Part shown: piece by piece, positions 7,723-14,182 of the stretch
How positions within the stretch are numbered: the stretch's first letter is position 1
How the letters are laid out: every line of letters starts with the position of its first letter
NCBI GenBank assembly: GCA_937928755.1
Contig: CALEZI010000015.1
Span: forward strand, 1-14,207
Direction: 5' to 3'
Source of the DNA: an uncultured Rhodanobacteraceae bacterium
Lineage (GTDB): Bacteria; Pseudomonadota; Gammaproteobacteria; Xanthomonadales; SZUA-5
DNA length: 14,207 nucleotides
The notes under the pieces: model-generated
The model's database searches: none
Seen by the model: the letters and a program-made list of their open reading frames with translations, nothing else
What the model was told of the DNA's origin: nothing
Made by a program: the position numbers and the translations under genes

Positions 7723-7776
7723 TGTGGGAGCGGGTTTATCCCGCGAAAGCTCTCGCGGAGTAAATCCGCTCCCACA
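7723..7776. repeat. REP-like inverted hairpin pair
   Basis: Outer arms TGTGGGAGCGG (7723-7733) and CCGCTCCCACA (7766-7776) are perfect reverse complements. Inside, CCGCGA (7741-7746) pairs with TCGCGG (7753-7758). Each half also folds alone: GCGGG-TTTAT-CCCGC at 7730-7744 and GCGGA-GTAAA-TCCGC at 7755-7769. The last pair of the small stem is G-C in one half and A-T in the other, a compensated change that argues for conservation of structure. The sequence resembles the REP elements dispersed between genes in Pseudomonas and Xanthomonadales and mobilised by RAYT transposases. It follows the SPFH stop by 45 nt and may weaken read-through or protect the mRNA 3' end. Confidence 0.8.
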
Positions 7777-7816
7777 TTGAAATCAATGACGTACGGAATG
7801 TCCGGTTAGAACCAGC

Positions 7817-9121
7817 ATGTCGAACAGCATTCCACCGCCGCCGCCCCCTTCCGGTCCGGGTTCGCCGCAGGACGTGCCGCCGGCACCGGGCAGCTTTCCG
7901 ATCGACACGGCGACGCTGCCGAAGATCATCCGCGACGAGCTGGAGGCGCCCGATCCGGTCGCCATCGACACGTCCGCCGCCGAGCTCAAGGATGGTCTCA
8001 ACCACTGCCCGAAATGCGGCGCCACCGATATCCGCCACAAGCCCGGCAGCGATTTGCTGATCTGCTTGTACTGCCGCAATCAATGGCATGGCCAGCGGGT
8101 CGAGGAGGCATTCGGCTTCGGCGAGGGCATCGACCAGTTGAGCGGCGATGTCATCGCCTCCGGCGCGCGCGACATCGCGGCCGACGCATCCAGTCTGATG
8201 AGCTTCAAGTGCACCGGCTGCGGCGCCGAAGTGACGGTCAATACACAAAGCGCGATGACCGCACGCTGCCATTGGTGTCGCCACGTCTTCGGCGTCAACG
8301 AGCAGATCGCGAATGGCGCGGTACCCGACGCGGTATTGCCGTTCCACATCAAGAAGGAAGACGCCGTCGCGCGAATTCGCCAGTTCGTGGACAAGCGAAA
8401 ATTGTTCGCGCTGAAGGCGTTCAAACAGGAATTCACGCCGGAGAATGTGGTCGGCGTGTATCTGCCCTACATGATCGTCGACGGCAAGGTGAGTGCGACC
8501 GTAGCGGGACAGGGCGAGATCCAGACGCGTCGCTACACCACGGGCAGCGGCAACAACAAGAAGACCTATTACGATGCCGATGTGTACCAGGTGGATCGGC
8601 ACGTGGACTTCACCGTCGACGACCTGACGCTGGAGTCCTCCAGCGAACGCGGCAACCTGGACACTCGCGCCAACACCAACAACATCATCAACACCATCCT
8701 GCCGTTCGACACCAAGAACGCGGTGAAGTGGAACGCCTCCTACCTCGCCGGATACACCTCGGAAAAGCGCGACCGCGACGTCGAACACCTGCGCCCGCGG
8801 CTGGAAGACCAGTTGCTGTCGATTGCCCGTGCCCAGGTCGTGGAATCGGTGGCGCGATACGATCGCGGCGTGCGCTGGGAGCAGGAGGGCATCACCGTCC
8901 ACGGCACGCGCTGGGTCTCGATGTACCTGCCGGTCTGGTTGTATTCGTACCACCAGCCGGGCAAGAACGGCGGCCTGCTGCATTACATTGCGGTGAACGG
9001 CCGCACCGGCGAAACCATGGGCAGCGTGCCGGTGCAGCAGTGGAAACTGCTGACCGCCGCGCTCACCGTCGGTACCTTCGTCGAAGGCATCGCACTCTGG
9101 ATCCTGGCGACCCAATCATGA
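7817..9121 (+). CDS. TFIIB-type double zinc-ribbon protein with C-terminal membrane helix (YdjG-like)
   Basis: A 434-residue protein from ATG 7817, with no clear Shine-Dalgarno. It opens with a proline-rich tail (SIPPPPPPSGPG). The first zinc ribbon is C64-PK-C67 with C83-LY-C86; the second is C132-TG-C135 with C151-HW-C154. Then comes VLPFHIKKEDAVARIRQFV, and a domain with VVGVYLPYMIVDGKVSATVAG and WVSMYLPVWLYSY, typical of the YdjG/TFIIB-type zinc-ribbon family, in which the two segments recur around a beta-rich core. One hydrophobic helix near residues 405-430 (LLTAALTVGTFVEGIALWIL) would anchor the C-terminus. In Bacillus the YdjG partner works with the SPFH protein YdjI and PspA. DNA binding is not implied by the zinc ribbons. 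It overlaps the next gene by ATGA. Confidence 0.87.
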   Translation: MSNSIPPPPPPSGPGSPQDVPPAPGSFPIDTATLPKIIRDELEAPDPVAIDTSAAELKDGLNHCPKCGATDIRHKPGSDLLICLYCRNQWHGQRVEEAFGFGEGIDQLSGDVIASGARDIAADASSLMSFKCTGCGAEVTVNTQSAMTARCHWCRHVFGVNEQIANGAVPDAVLPFHIKKEDAVARIRQFVDKRKLFALKAFKQEFTPENVVGVYLPYMIVDGKVSATVAGQGEIQTRRYTTGSGNNKKTYYDADVYQVDRHVDFTVDDLTLESSSERGNLDTRANTNNIINTILPFDTKNAVKWNASYLAGYTSEKRDRDVEHLRPRLEDQLLSIARAQVVESVARYDRGVRWEQEGITVHGTRWVSMYLPVWLYSYHQPGKNGGLLHYIAVNGRTGETMGSVPVQQWKLLTAALTVGTFVEGIALWILATQS

Positions 9122-9375
9122 GCGACGACAGTGGCCTGTTTCTGCTGATACTCGGCCCCGCGGCTGCCACCGGCCTCTACTGGAGCCTTTACCGGCATTA
9201 CCGCAACACCGACAAGTCGCACGCCTTCGAACGCGAAACCACGGTCGATGCCAAACCCGTCGTTGGCTCGGACCAGAAGGTCGGCGAGGTCAAGGGAACG
9301 CGCGAGTCCGGCATACCGGGCGACAACAAGCATGCGTACCGCAAGCGCGTGCAGCGGATCAAGATCGATACCTGA
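9118..9375 (+). CDS. Small single-pass membrane protein, third gene of the SPFH/zinc-ribbon unit
   Basis: An 85-residue protein whose ATG overlaps the TGA of the zinc-ribbon gene as ATGA, so translation is probably coupled. Residues about 6-25 (GLFLLILGPAAATGLYWSLY) form one hydrophobic helix. The rest is hydrophilic and basic at the C-terminus (HAYRKRVQRIKID). Charge distribution (two acidic residues before the helix, basic residues after) favours the tail in the cytoplasm. I do not recognise a named family. Its position suggests it is an accessory subunit of the SPFH/zinc-ribbon complex, a place held by YdjH in Bacillus, although no sequence relationship is claimed. The same frame stays open far upstream inside the zinc-ribbon gene but is arginine-rich shadow sequence. 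Confidence 0.75.
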   Translation: MSDDSGLFLLILGPAAATGLYWSLYRHYRNTDKSHAFERETTVDAKPVVGSDQKVGEVKGTRESGIPGDNKHAYRKRVQRIKIDT

Positions 9376-9397
9376 CCGCCAGGCGACGCCGTCGACC

Positions 9398-9428
9398 GTC
9401 AGCGACGCGGAATAGCTGCCGCGCTTGA
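9398..9428 (+). terminator. Weak hairpin after the SPFH operon
   Basis: About 20 nt after the stop of the small membrane protein, CGCGG (9406-9410) pairs with CCGCG (9419-9423) around an 8-nt loop, and the flanks GTCA and TGAC can extend the stem across an asymmetric bulge. There is no T-tract. It may mark the end of the transcript, but the structure is imperfect. Confidence 0.22.
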
Positions 9429-9611
9429 CGGTGGCTTGCCGTGGCGTTTCGATCTGCGCACAGCACTTCGATTCGAAATCATTGCCCCTGGGCATCAAGA
9501 GGCGTGCGCTGCGCATGTCGTTTCCGGCACCGGTTGCCGTACTCCTGGGTATCGACGGCGCCATCCCTTCCGGGGGCGGGTCGATTTCCCACTTGAGCCA
9601 GGAGACCCCCA

Positions 9612-10391
9612 ATGAACGTTTCACCCCCGCGCACCCGCTTGCCGAGAAAACTGCTGCAGATCGCCTTCGTTGTCGCTGCGGCCGACGTATCGATCGCTGC
9701 CGCCGCACCGCCGCAGCCGGTGTTGCTCGTCATCGCCAACCAGGATTTTCATTACGCCGAATACGCAGCGACGCGCGCTGCGCTCGAAGCCCGTGGTCTT
9801 GCGGTGATCGTGGCGGCCGGCGAGGCCAGGCTGGCGCAGCCGCAAGGCGGCGGTGTTGGCCCCGCCGTGCGGCCGGACATGACATTGGCGAGGGCATCGG
9901 CTAGCCAGTATTCCGCGATCGTATTCGTCGGAGGCTGGGGTGCGTCGTCCTATCAGTACGCATTCTCCGGGACCTACCACAACGTGGCCTATCAACCGCA
10001 ACCGGCGATCGCCCGGGAGGTGAACCGTCTCGTCGAGCAGTTCACCGTCGAGGGCAAGCCGGTCGCTGGCGTCTGCCACGGCGTGACCGTGCTGGCCTGG
10101 GCGCGCGTCGACGGTGTCAGCCCGCTCGATGGGCGGGTTGTCGTCGGCCCGGCCGGTGGAACACCCGGCTTTCGCTTCCGCGGGATCGATTACCCGGACG
10201 CCGAACAACCGGCGCGCTGGCAGGTCGAGATGAATGGCGCCACCATGCTGACATCCGCCGCCGTCGGCAATCCGATGAGCGCCGCCGATGATGTGTGGGT
10301 CGACTGCAAGATCATCACCGCGCAGAACTTCGAATCCGTCGGCCGTTTCGCCGAGTTGATGGCACAGTCGGTTGCGGCGAACCGGCGTTGA
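9612..10391 (+). CDS. DJ-1/PfpI family protein with probable signal peptide
   Basis: A 259-residue protein from ATG 9612, with AGGAGA (9600-9605) six nt upstream. The first 32 residues look like a signal peptide: basic RTRLPRK, a hydrophobic stretch, and AAAA before PPQP; an aspartate inside the hydrophobic stretch makes it imperfect. The mature part has the class I glutamine-amidotransferase/DJ-1 fold: PVLLVIANQDFHYAEY, where E50 could be the conserved acid, SAIVFVGGWGA, and the nucleophile elbow VAGVCHGVTVLAW with C155-H156. The end, DCKIITAQNFESVGRFAELM, matches the D..ITGQNP.S... pattern of the family. Relatives are proteases, chaperones, glyoxalase-like or deglycase enzymes; the reaction here is unknown. 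It stands alone, convergent with the response regulator. Confidence 0.86.
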   Translation: MNVSPPRTRLPRKLLQIAFVVAAADVSIAAAAPPQPVLLVIANQDFHYAEYAATRAALEARGLAVIVAAGEARLAQPQGGGVGPAVRPDMTLARASASQYSAIVFVGGWGASSYQYAFSGTYHNVAYQPQPAIAREVNRLVEQFTVEGKPVAGVCHGVTVLAWARVDGVSPLDGRVVVGPAGGTPGFRFRGIDYPDAEQPARWQVEMNGATMLTSAAVGNPMSAADDVWVDCKIITAQNFESVGRFAELMAQSVAANRR

Positions 10392-10420
10392 GAACCGGCG
10401 CGACTGCGCGTGCGAGGCAG

Positions 10421-10448
10421 GGCAGTGGCGTCTTCCGACGCCGCTGCC
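10421..10448. terminator. Strong hairpin between convergent genes
   Basis: GGCAGTGGCGTC (10421-10432) and GACGCCGCTGCC (10437-10448) form a 12-bp stem, with one G-T wobble, around a TTCC loop. It lies 29 nt after the DJ-1-family stop and 31 nt past the response-regulator stop on the other strand, so it could serve both. No T-tract follows on either side; this is common for high-GC genomes but leaves intrinsic termination unproven. Confidence 0.55.
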
Positions 10449-10479
10449 TCAGCGAGCTGTGCGTTGCCGCAGCTGCCGA

Positions 10480-11085
10480 CTACAACCACCCTTTCTGATG
10501 CGCCAGTCGATAGGCTTCGATTCGGTTGCTGGCGCCGAGCTTGCCAATCGCCTCGGACAGATAGTTGCGCACGGTGCCGGCGGACAAATGCAGGCGTTCG
10601 CCGATCTCCGCCGAGTCCAGGCCCTCGCCGGCGAGGCGCAGCACGGCGCGTTCACGTTCGGTGAGTTGATCGCGTTCTTCGCGCCAGACTTCTCCGGCGA
10701 GTTCCGCGGCGATCGAGCGGCCGCCGCGGTGCACTTCGCGCAGCGCTTCAGCGAGCTTGCTCGACGGCGCGTCCTTCAGCAGGTAACCGCGCACGCCGGC
10801 ATCCAGCGCGCGCCTGAGATAGCCAGCGCGAGCGAAGGTAGTGACGATGACGACGCGCGTGGGGCAGTTGCGCTCGCGCAGGCGTGCGGCGAGGTCGAGG
10901 CCGCTCAACCGCGGCATTTCGATATCGGTGACCAGGAGGTCGGGCTGAAGTCGTTCGACCATCTCCAGCGCGATCATGCCATCGGCGGCTTCGCCGACCA
11001 CCTCGAAATCGCCTTCGAGTTGCAGCAGCGCCGCCAGCGCGCCGCGTACCATGGCCTGGTCTTCGGCAAGCACCAGACGGATCAT
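10480..11085 (-). CDS. NarL/DesR-type response regulator
   Basis: A 201-residue protein from ATG 11085, overlapping the kinase stop by ATGA, with GGAAGG nine nt upstream. The receiver domain (about 1-120) has the acidic pair E8/D9, phosphoacceptor D54 in LLVTDIEMPRLSG, T82 in VVIVTTFA, and K104 in GYLLKDA. A linker leads to a LuxR/NarL helix-turn-helix at about 138-195: LTERERAVLRLAGEGLDSAE, IGERLHLSAGTVRNYLSEAI, then GKLGASNRIEAYRLA. Phosphorylation by the adjacent kinase should promote dimerisation and DNA binding. The HTH variant HLSAGTVRNYLS matches the DesR-like subgroup, which pairs with DesK-like kinases. The likeliest target is its own operon promoter upstream of 13962; that is inference. 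Confidence 0.94.
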   Translation of the reverse strand: MIRLVLAEDQAMVRGALAALLQLEGDFEVVGEAADGMIALEMVERLQPDLLVTDIEMPRLSGLDLAARLRERNCPTRVVIVTTFARAGYLRRALDAGVRGYLLKDAPSSKLAEALREVHRGGRSIAAELAGEVWREERDQLTERERAVLRLAGEGLDSAEIGERLHLSAGTVRNYLSEAIGKLGASNRIEAYRLAHQKGWL

Positions 11086-12236
11086 GCCGCGGCGCCTTCC
11101 GGTAGCGGCAACCAGATGCGCAGGCGCGTACCGATGCCGGGCGCGCTATCGACCCGCAGGCGACCGCCGAGGTGTTCGATGCGTTCGCGCATCCCGGTCA
11201 GTCCGTTGCCGGGTTTGATCGTCGTTCCGCGGCCGTCGTCGCTGATCGACAGCGCCAACGAGCGCGCGTCGGCCTGCAGTTCGACTTCGACGCGGTCGGC
11301 GGCGGCATGCCGCACGATGTTGGTGACCGCTTCGCGCAGGCTCAGTGCCAAGGCGGATTCGATGTCGTTGGCCAGTTGCGGCAACGACGGGATGCGCGCG
11401 TCCAACGACACGCCGGCGCTCAGCAGACTCAAGCGCGCAGTCGCCAGTTCGGCGCTGAAGCCGGATGCACGGATGCCGCTGACGGCTTCGCGGACTTCGC
11501 CGAGCGCCTTGCGGGCGATCGCTTCGATTTCGCCGATTTGCGTGCCCGCGGCACGGACGTCGCGGTCGATCAGCTTGCCGGCCAGTTCGCTCTTGATGGC
11601 GATCAGCGACAACGTGTGTCCGAGCAGATCGTGCAGATCGCGGCCGATGCGCTCGCGCTCGTTCATCCGCGCCAGCCGTCGCACCTCGTCCTGGGTCAAT
11701 CGCAGTTCGGCATTGCGCCGGCTCTGGATGCGCCCGAACACTGCGCCGATCATCACCACGCCACCGATCATGGCGACCGGCAGCAGCAACCAGAGCGGCA
11801 GCCCGCACAAACTCAGCACGCCACCGTAGGCGAGGCATGCGGCGAGGTAGAACAACGCCGAGCCGCGCCACGGCAGGCCATAACCGACTGTGGCCAGCGC
11901 GTAGATCACGAAGGTGTTGCCGCCGAAGCTGACCGGCGTCAGCGCACTGCCGATCAACATCATGGCGATTGCAATCGGCAACACCGCGGCCGGTCGTGCC
12001 TCGTAGCTGCGCCAGTAGATCGGCAGGAACACCGCGATCGCCGCCAGCGTGGCCAGCCAGGCGTTGGCATCGTTGCGCAGCGATCGGTCCAGCAGCAGCG
12101 GCAGGAACGCGAATACCAAGTAGATCAGGTTGATCCGGCGCCACAGCGCAAGCTCGCGCGACTCGTGCTGGTCCGCCGGCTCGGCCGGTTTGTGCGAGAG
12201 TTCAGGCGTTGGCGCGTTGGTCGGCGGAATGCTCAT
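11082..12236 (-). CDS. DesK-like membrane sensor histidine kinase
   Basis: A 384-residue protein from ATG 12236. A 33-residue polar N-terminus is followed by a cluster of about five or six hydrophobic helices (roughly 36-165) and no large extracellular loop, so the sensor is probably intramembrane. The HisKA_3 dimerisation domain has the phosphorylatable H202 in ERIGRDLHDLLGHTLSLIAI. The HATPase_c domain follows with N-box REAVTNIVRHA (N306), G1 box DDGRG (333-337) and G2 box GNGLTGMRERI. This architecture is that of the DesK/LiaS class, whose members sense lipid state, envelope stress or transported compounds. It begins 71 nt after the permease stop without an evident Shine-Dalgarno and overlaps the response regulator by 4 nt. 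The signal is unknown. Confidence 0.93.
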   Translation of the reverse strand: MSIPPTNAPTPELSHKPAEPADQHESRELALWRRINLIYLVFAFLPLLLDRSLRNDANAWLATLAAIAVFLPIYWRSYEARPAAVLPIAIAMMLIGSALTPVSFGGNTFVIYALATVGYGLPWRGSALFYLAACLAYGGVLSLCGLPLWLLLPVAMIGGVVMIGAVFGRIQSRRNAELRLTQDEVRRLARMNERERIGRDLHDLLGHTLSLIAIKSELAGKLIDRDVRAAGTQIGEIEAIARKALGEVREAVSGIRASGFSAELATARLSLLSAGVSLDARIPSLPQLANDIESALALSLREAVTNIVRHAAADRVEVELQADARSLALSISDDGRGTTIKPGNGLTGMRERIEHLGGRLRVDSAPGIGTRLRIWLPLPEGAAA

Positions 12237-12307
12237 GGGTGATTATGGTACTGCACGGGTGCGAAGGACTGTCGTGGCGCGACACCGGCGCGCGGTGCTG
12301 GATCGAC

Positions 12308-13075
12308 TCACGGACTCCATCGGCGCGTCTGGGCAAACAGCGCGAGCCCGGTGAACACTACGGTGAATCCGATCATCGCCGCGAGTGCGCTGGCGGGATT
12401 GCCCACAGTGATACCGGCGGCGTCCAGCGCCAGCACGCCGAAATGGTAGGCGGGCAGCAGCGGCGCCAGATCCTGCATGAAGGCCGGGAACATCTTGACC
12501 GGAATCCACAGCCCGGATAGCGCCGACATCGGCAGGTAGATCAGGTTGACGATGGCGACGGCTGCGTGCGCCTTGGCCAGCGAACCGATAAGCAGGCCGA
12601 GCGCGCAGAATGGAATCGCGCCAAGTACCAGCACGCCGGTCAGGTGCAGCCATTGCCAGAAACTCACGTGGACCTTGCCGAAGATCACGGCGACGCTGCC
12701 CAGAAGGATGGTCGTGCCCAGTGCAAACAGCATGGCCATGGCCACCTTTGCCGCGAAATAGGCGCCAATCGGCATCGGACTGGCGCGTTTGAGCGCCAGC
12801 CAGCCCATTTGTTGCTCCATCGCCAGGCCCGCGCCGAAGCCGAACAGCGCCGGGCCTATCGCAGCGAACGCGCCATAGGTGGCCAGCAGATAGTGCGCTG
12901 GCGCCGCATTGCCGGTCTTGCTCGGCAAGATAAGCCCGAACAGGACGTAGAAGGCCAAAGGGAAAAACAGCGTCGGCAGTGCGAACGCGGGTTCGCGCAA
13001 TACCTGGATGAACGCAAACCAGGATTCACGGGCATAGATGCGCGGAATCGACGGACCCATCGTCAGCGTGTTCAT
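12308..13075 (-). CDS. ABC-2 type transporter permease
   Basis: A 255-residue protein from ATG 13075, overlapping the ATPase stop by ATGA, with AAGGAGG upstream inside the ATPase gene. Six hydrophobic segments lie near residues 31-50, 62-82, 107-132, 141-165, 171-190 and 229-248, the standard ABC-2 topology. The ABC-2 signature region is seen as LIYLPMSALSGLWIPVKMFP before the last helix pair. With the ATPase it would form a homodimeric-permease exporter. ABC-2 exporters move drugs, lantibiotics, polysaccharides or lipids; the cargo cannot be told here. The frame remains open upstream to 13225, but that stretch overlaps the ATPase and is shadow sequence. Confidence 0.92.
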   Translation of the reverse strand: MNTLTMGPSIPRIYARESWFAFIQVLREPAFALPTLFFPLAFYVLFGLILPSKTGNAAPAHYLLATYGAFAAIGPALFGFGAGLAMEQQMGWLALKRASPMPIGAYFAAKVAMAMLFALGTTILLGSVAVIFGKVHVSFWQWLHLTGVLVLGAIPFCALGLLIGSLAKAHAAVAIVNLIYLPMSALSGLWIPVKMFPAFMQDLAPLLPAYHFGVLALDAAGITVGNPASALAAMIGFTVVFTGLALFAQTRRWSP

Positions 13076-13962
13076 GCGGCCTCCTTGATCAGGTCGACTA
13101 CGGCGTTTTCCAGCGACTGCGCGCTGATCGTCAGATCGCGCAAACCGGGGTCGGCGGCCAGCAGCAATGGCAGCAGGCGTTCCACTTCGGTCGCGCGCAG
13201 CTCGTGGTGGATGCCATCGCGGCACAGGCTGAGCACACCCGGCAACTGCAGCAGCAGGTCGTCACCGAGATTGCTGCGGAAGCGCAGGCATTGCCCGCCC
13301 ACACGCGACTTGATCGCCAACGGGCTGTCCAATGCCACCAACGTCCCGTGCTGGATCAACGCGACGCGGTCGGCGAGCGCATCGGCCTCTTCGAGGTAAT
13401 GGGTAGTGAGCACCACCGCCGTGCCTTGCGCGACCAGTCCTCGCAACACCTGCCAGAAACCACGACGGGCTTCGACGTCGAGGCCGGTGGTCGGCTCGTC
13501 GACCAACAGCAGTTGCGGACGGCCGCAGATCGCCAACGCAAACTGCACGCGGCGCTTCTGGCCGCCGCTCAGCGCGCCGTAGCGGCGATTTGCCAGATCG
13601 GTCAGTTGCGCCAGTTCCAGCGTTTCGCTCAATGACCGCGGCTGCGGGTAGTAGCCGGAAAACAGGCGCACGTGTTCGGCTACGGTCAGCGTATCGGGAG
13701 GGTCGCCGGACTGCAGCATCACACCGAGGTTGCGGCGGGCTGCCGGCGCCGTCGGGTCCATCCCGAACAGTTCAGTGCAACCGCTGCTGGCACGGATCAA
13801 TCCGATCAGCAGGCTGAGTGCGGTGCTCTTGCCAGCGCCATTCGGTCCGAGCACGGCGAGAACCTCGCCGGCGTGGATCTCCAGGCTCAGCCGGTCGAGC
13901 GCCAGCACGGCGCCGTAACGCTTGCTGACATCGTTCCAGCGGGCGATGACCGGTTTGTTCAT
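13072..13962 (-). CDS. ABC transporter ATP-binding protein (DrrA/ABC-2 partner type)
   Basis: A 296-residue protein from ATG 13962, chosen because GGAGG (minus strand, 13971-13975) sits eight nt upstream; ATGs at 13977 and 13992 are also in frame but lack this spacing. ATPase motifs are complete: Walker A GPNGAGKST (39-47), Q-loop Q84 in VMLQSG, signature LSGGQ (131-135), Walker B LLLVDEP (151-157) with catalytic E156, D-loop TTGLD, and switch H188 in LTTHYLEEAD. The C-terminal 80 residues resemble the accessory domain of drug/lantibiotic-export ATPases. It would power the adjacent permease. It is the first gene of the four-gene operon, so the operon promoter should be upstream. Confidence 0.95.
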   Translation of the reverse strand: MNKPVIARWNDVSKRYGAVLALDRLSLEIHAGEVLAVLGPNGAGKSTALSLLIGLIRASSGCTELFGMDPTAPAARRNLGVMLQSGDPPDTLTVAEHVRLFSGYYPQPRSLSETLELAQLTDLANRRYGALSGGQKRRVQFALAICGRPQLLLVDEPTTGLDVEARRGFWQVLRGLVAQGTAVVLTTHYLEEADALADRVALIQHGTLVALDSPLAIKSRVGGQCLRFRSNLGDDLLLQLPGVLSLCRDGIHHELRATEVERLLPLLLAADPGLRDLTISAQSLENAVVDLIKEAA

Positions 13963-14144
13963 GTTCGCTGCCTCCATTGCCGTGATCGGCATGGAGCCAG
14001 TGTCGACTCTGGAGCGCGGTGGCTGCAGTGCGGGCTGTCAGCTGTGCGGGATGACGAGTGTCAGGTACGCCGGTTGGACATTTGGCGCGCCGACTCCCGG
14101 GAGCGGGCGGGTCACGCGCCGCAAGGTGACTCTCACAGAGCATC

Positions 14145-14166
14145 CTCTAAACGTTTGATTTTAGAG
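14145..14166. promoter_or_regulatory. Inverted repeat upstream of the ABC/two-component operon
   Basis: CTCTAAA (14145-14151) and TTTAGAG (14160-14166) are perfect 7-nt inverted arms around an 8-nt spacer, in an AT-rich island within otherwise GC-rich DNA. It lies about 180 nt before the ATPase start. The centre-to-centre spacing near 15 nt could suit a dimeric regulator such as the operon's own response regulator. AT-richness also makes it the likeliest promoter region on the minus strand, but no firm -10/-35 pair was identified. The remainder of 13963-14207 shows nothing else convincing. Confidence 0.4.
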
Positions 14167-14182
14167 CATTTATTTGTAGGTC

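Noticed and set aside
7736..9115. A 459-codon open frame on the minus strand across the zinc-ribbon gene
   Set aside because: Composition is histidine/arginine/valine-rich shadow sequence with no recognisable domain. The plus strand has two perfect zinc ribbons and family motifs.
11172..12242. A 356-codon plus-strand open frame opposite the histidine kinase
   Set aside because: It is glutamine/arginine-rich shadow sequence; the kinase motifs on the minus strand are complete.
14111..14130. GTCAC-N10-GTGAC inverted repeat upstream of the ABC operon
   Set aside because: Five-nt arms are too short to be significant. The longer, AT-rich repeat at 14145-14166 is a better candidate.
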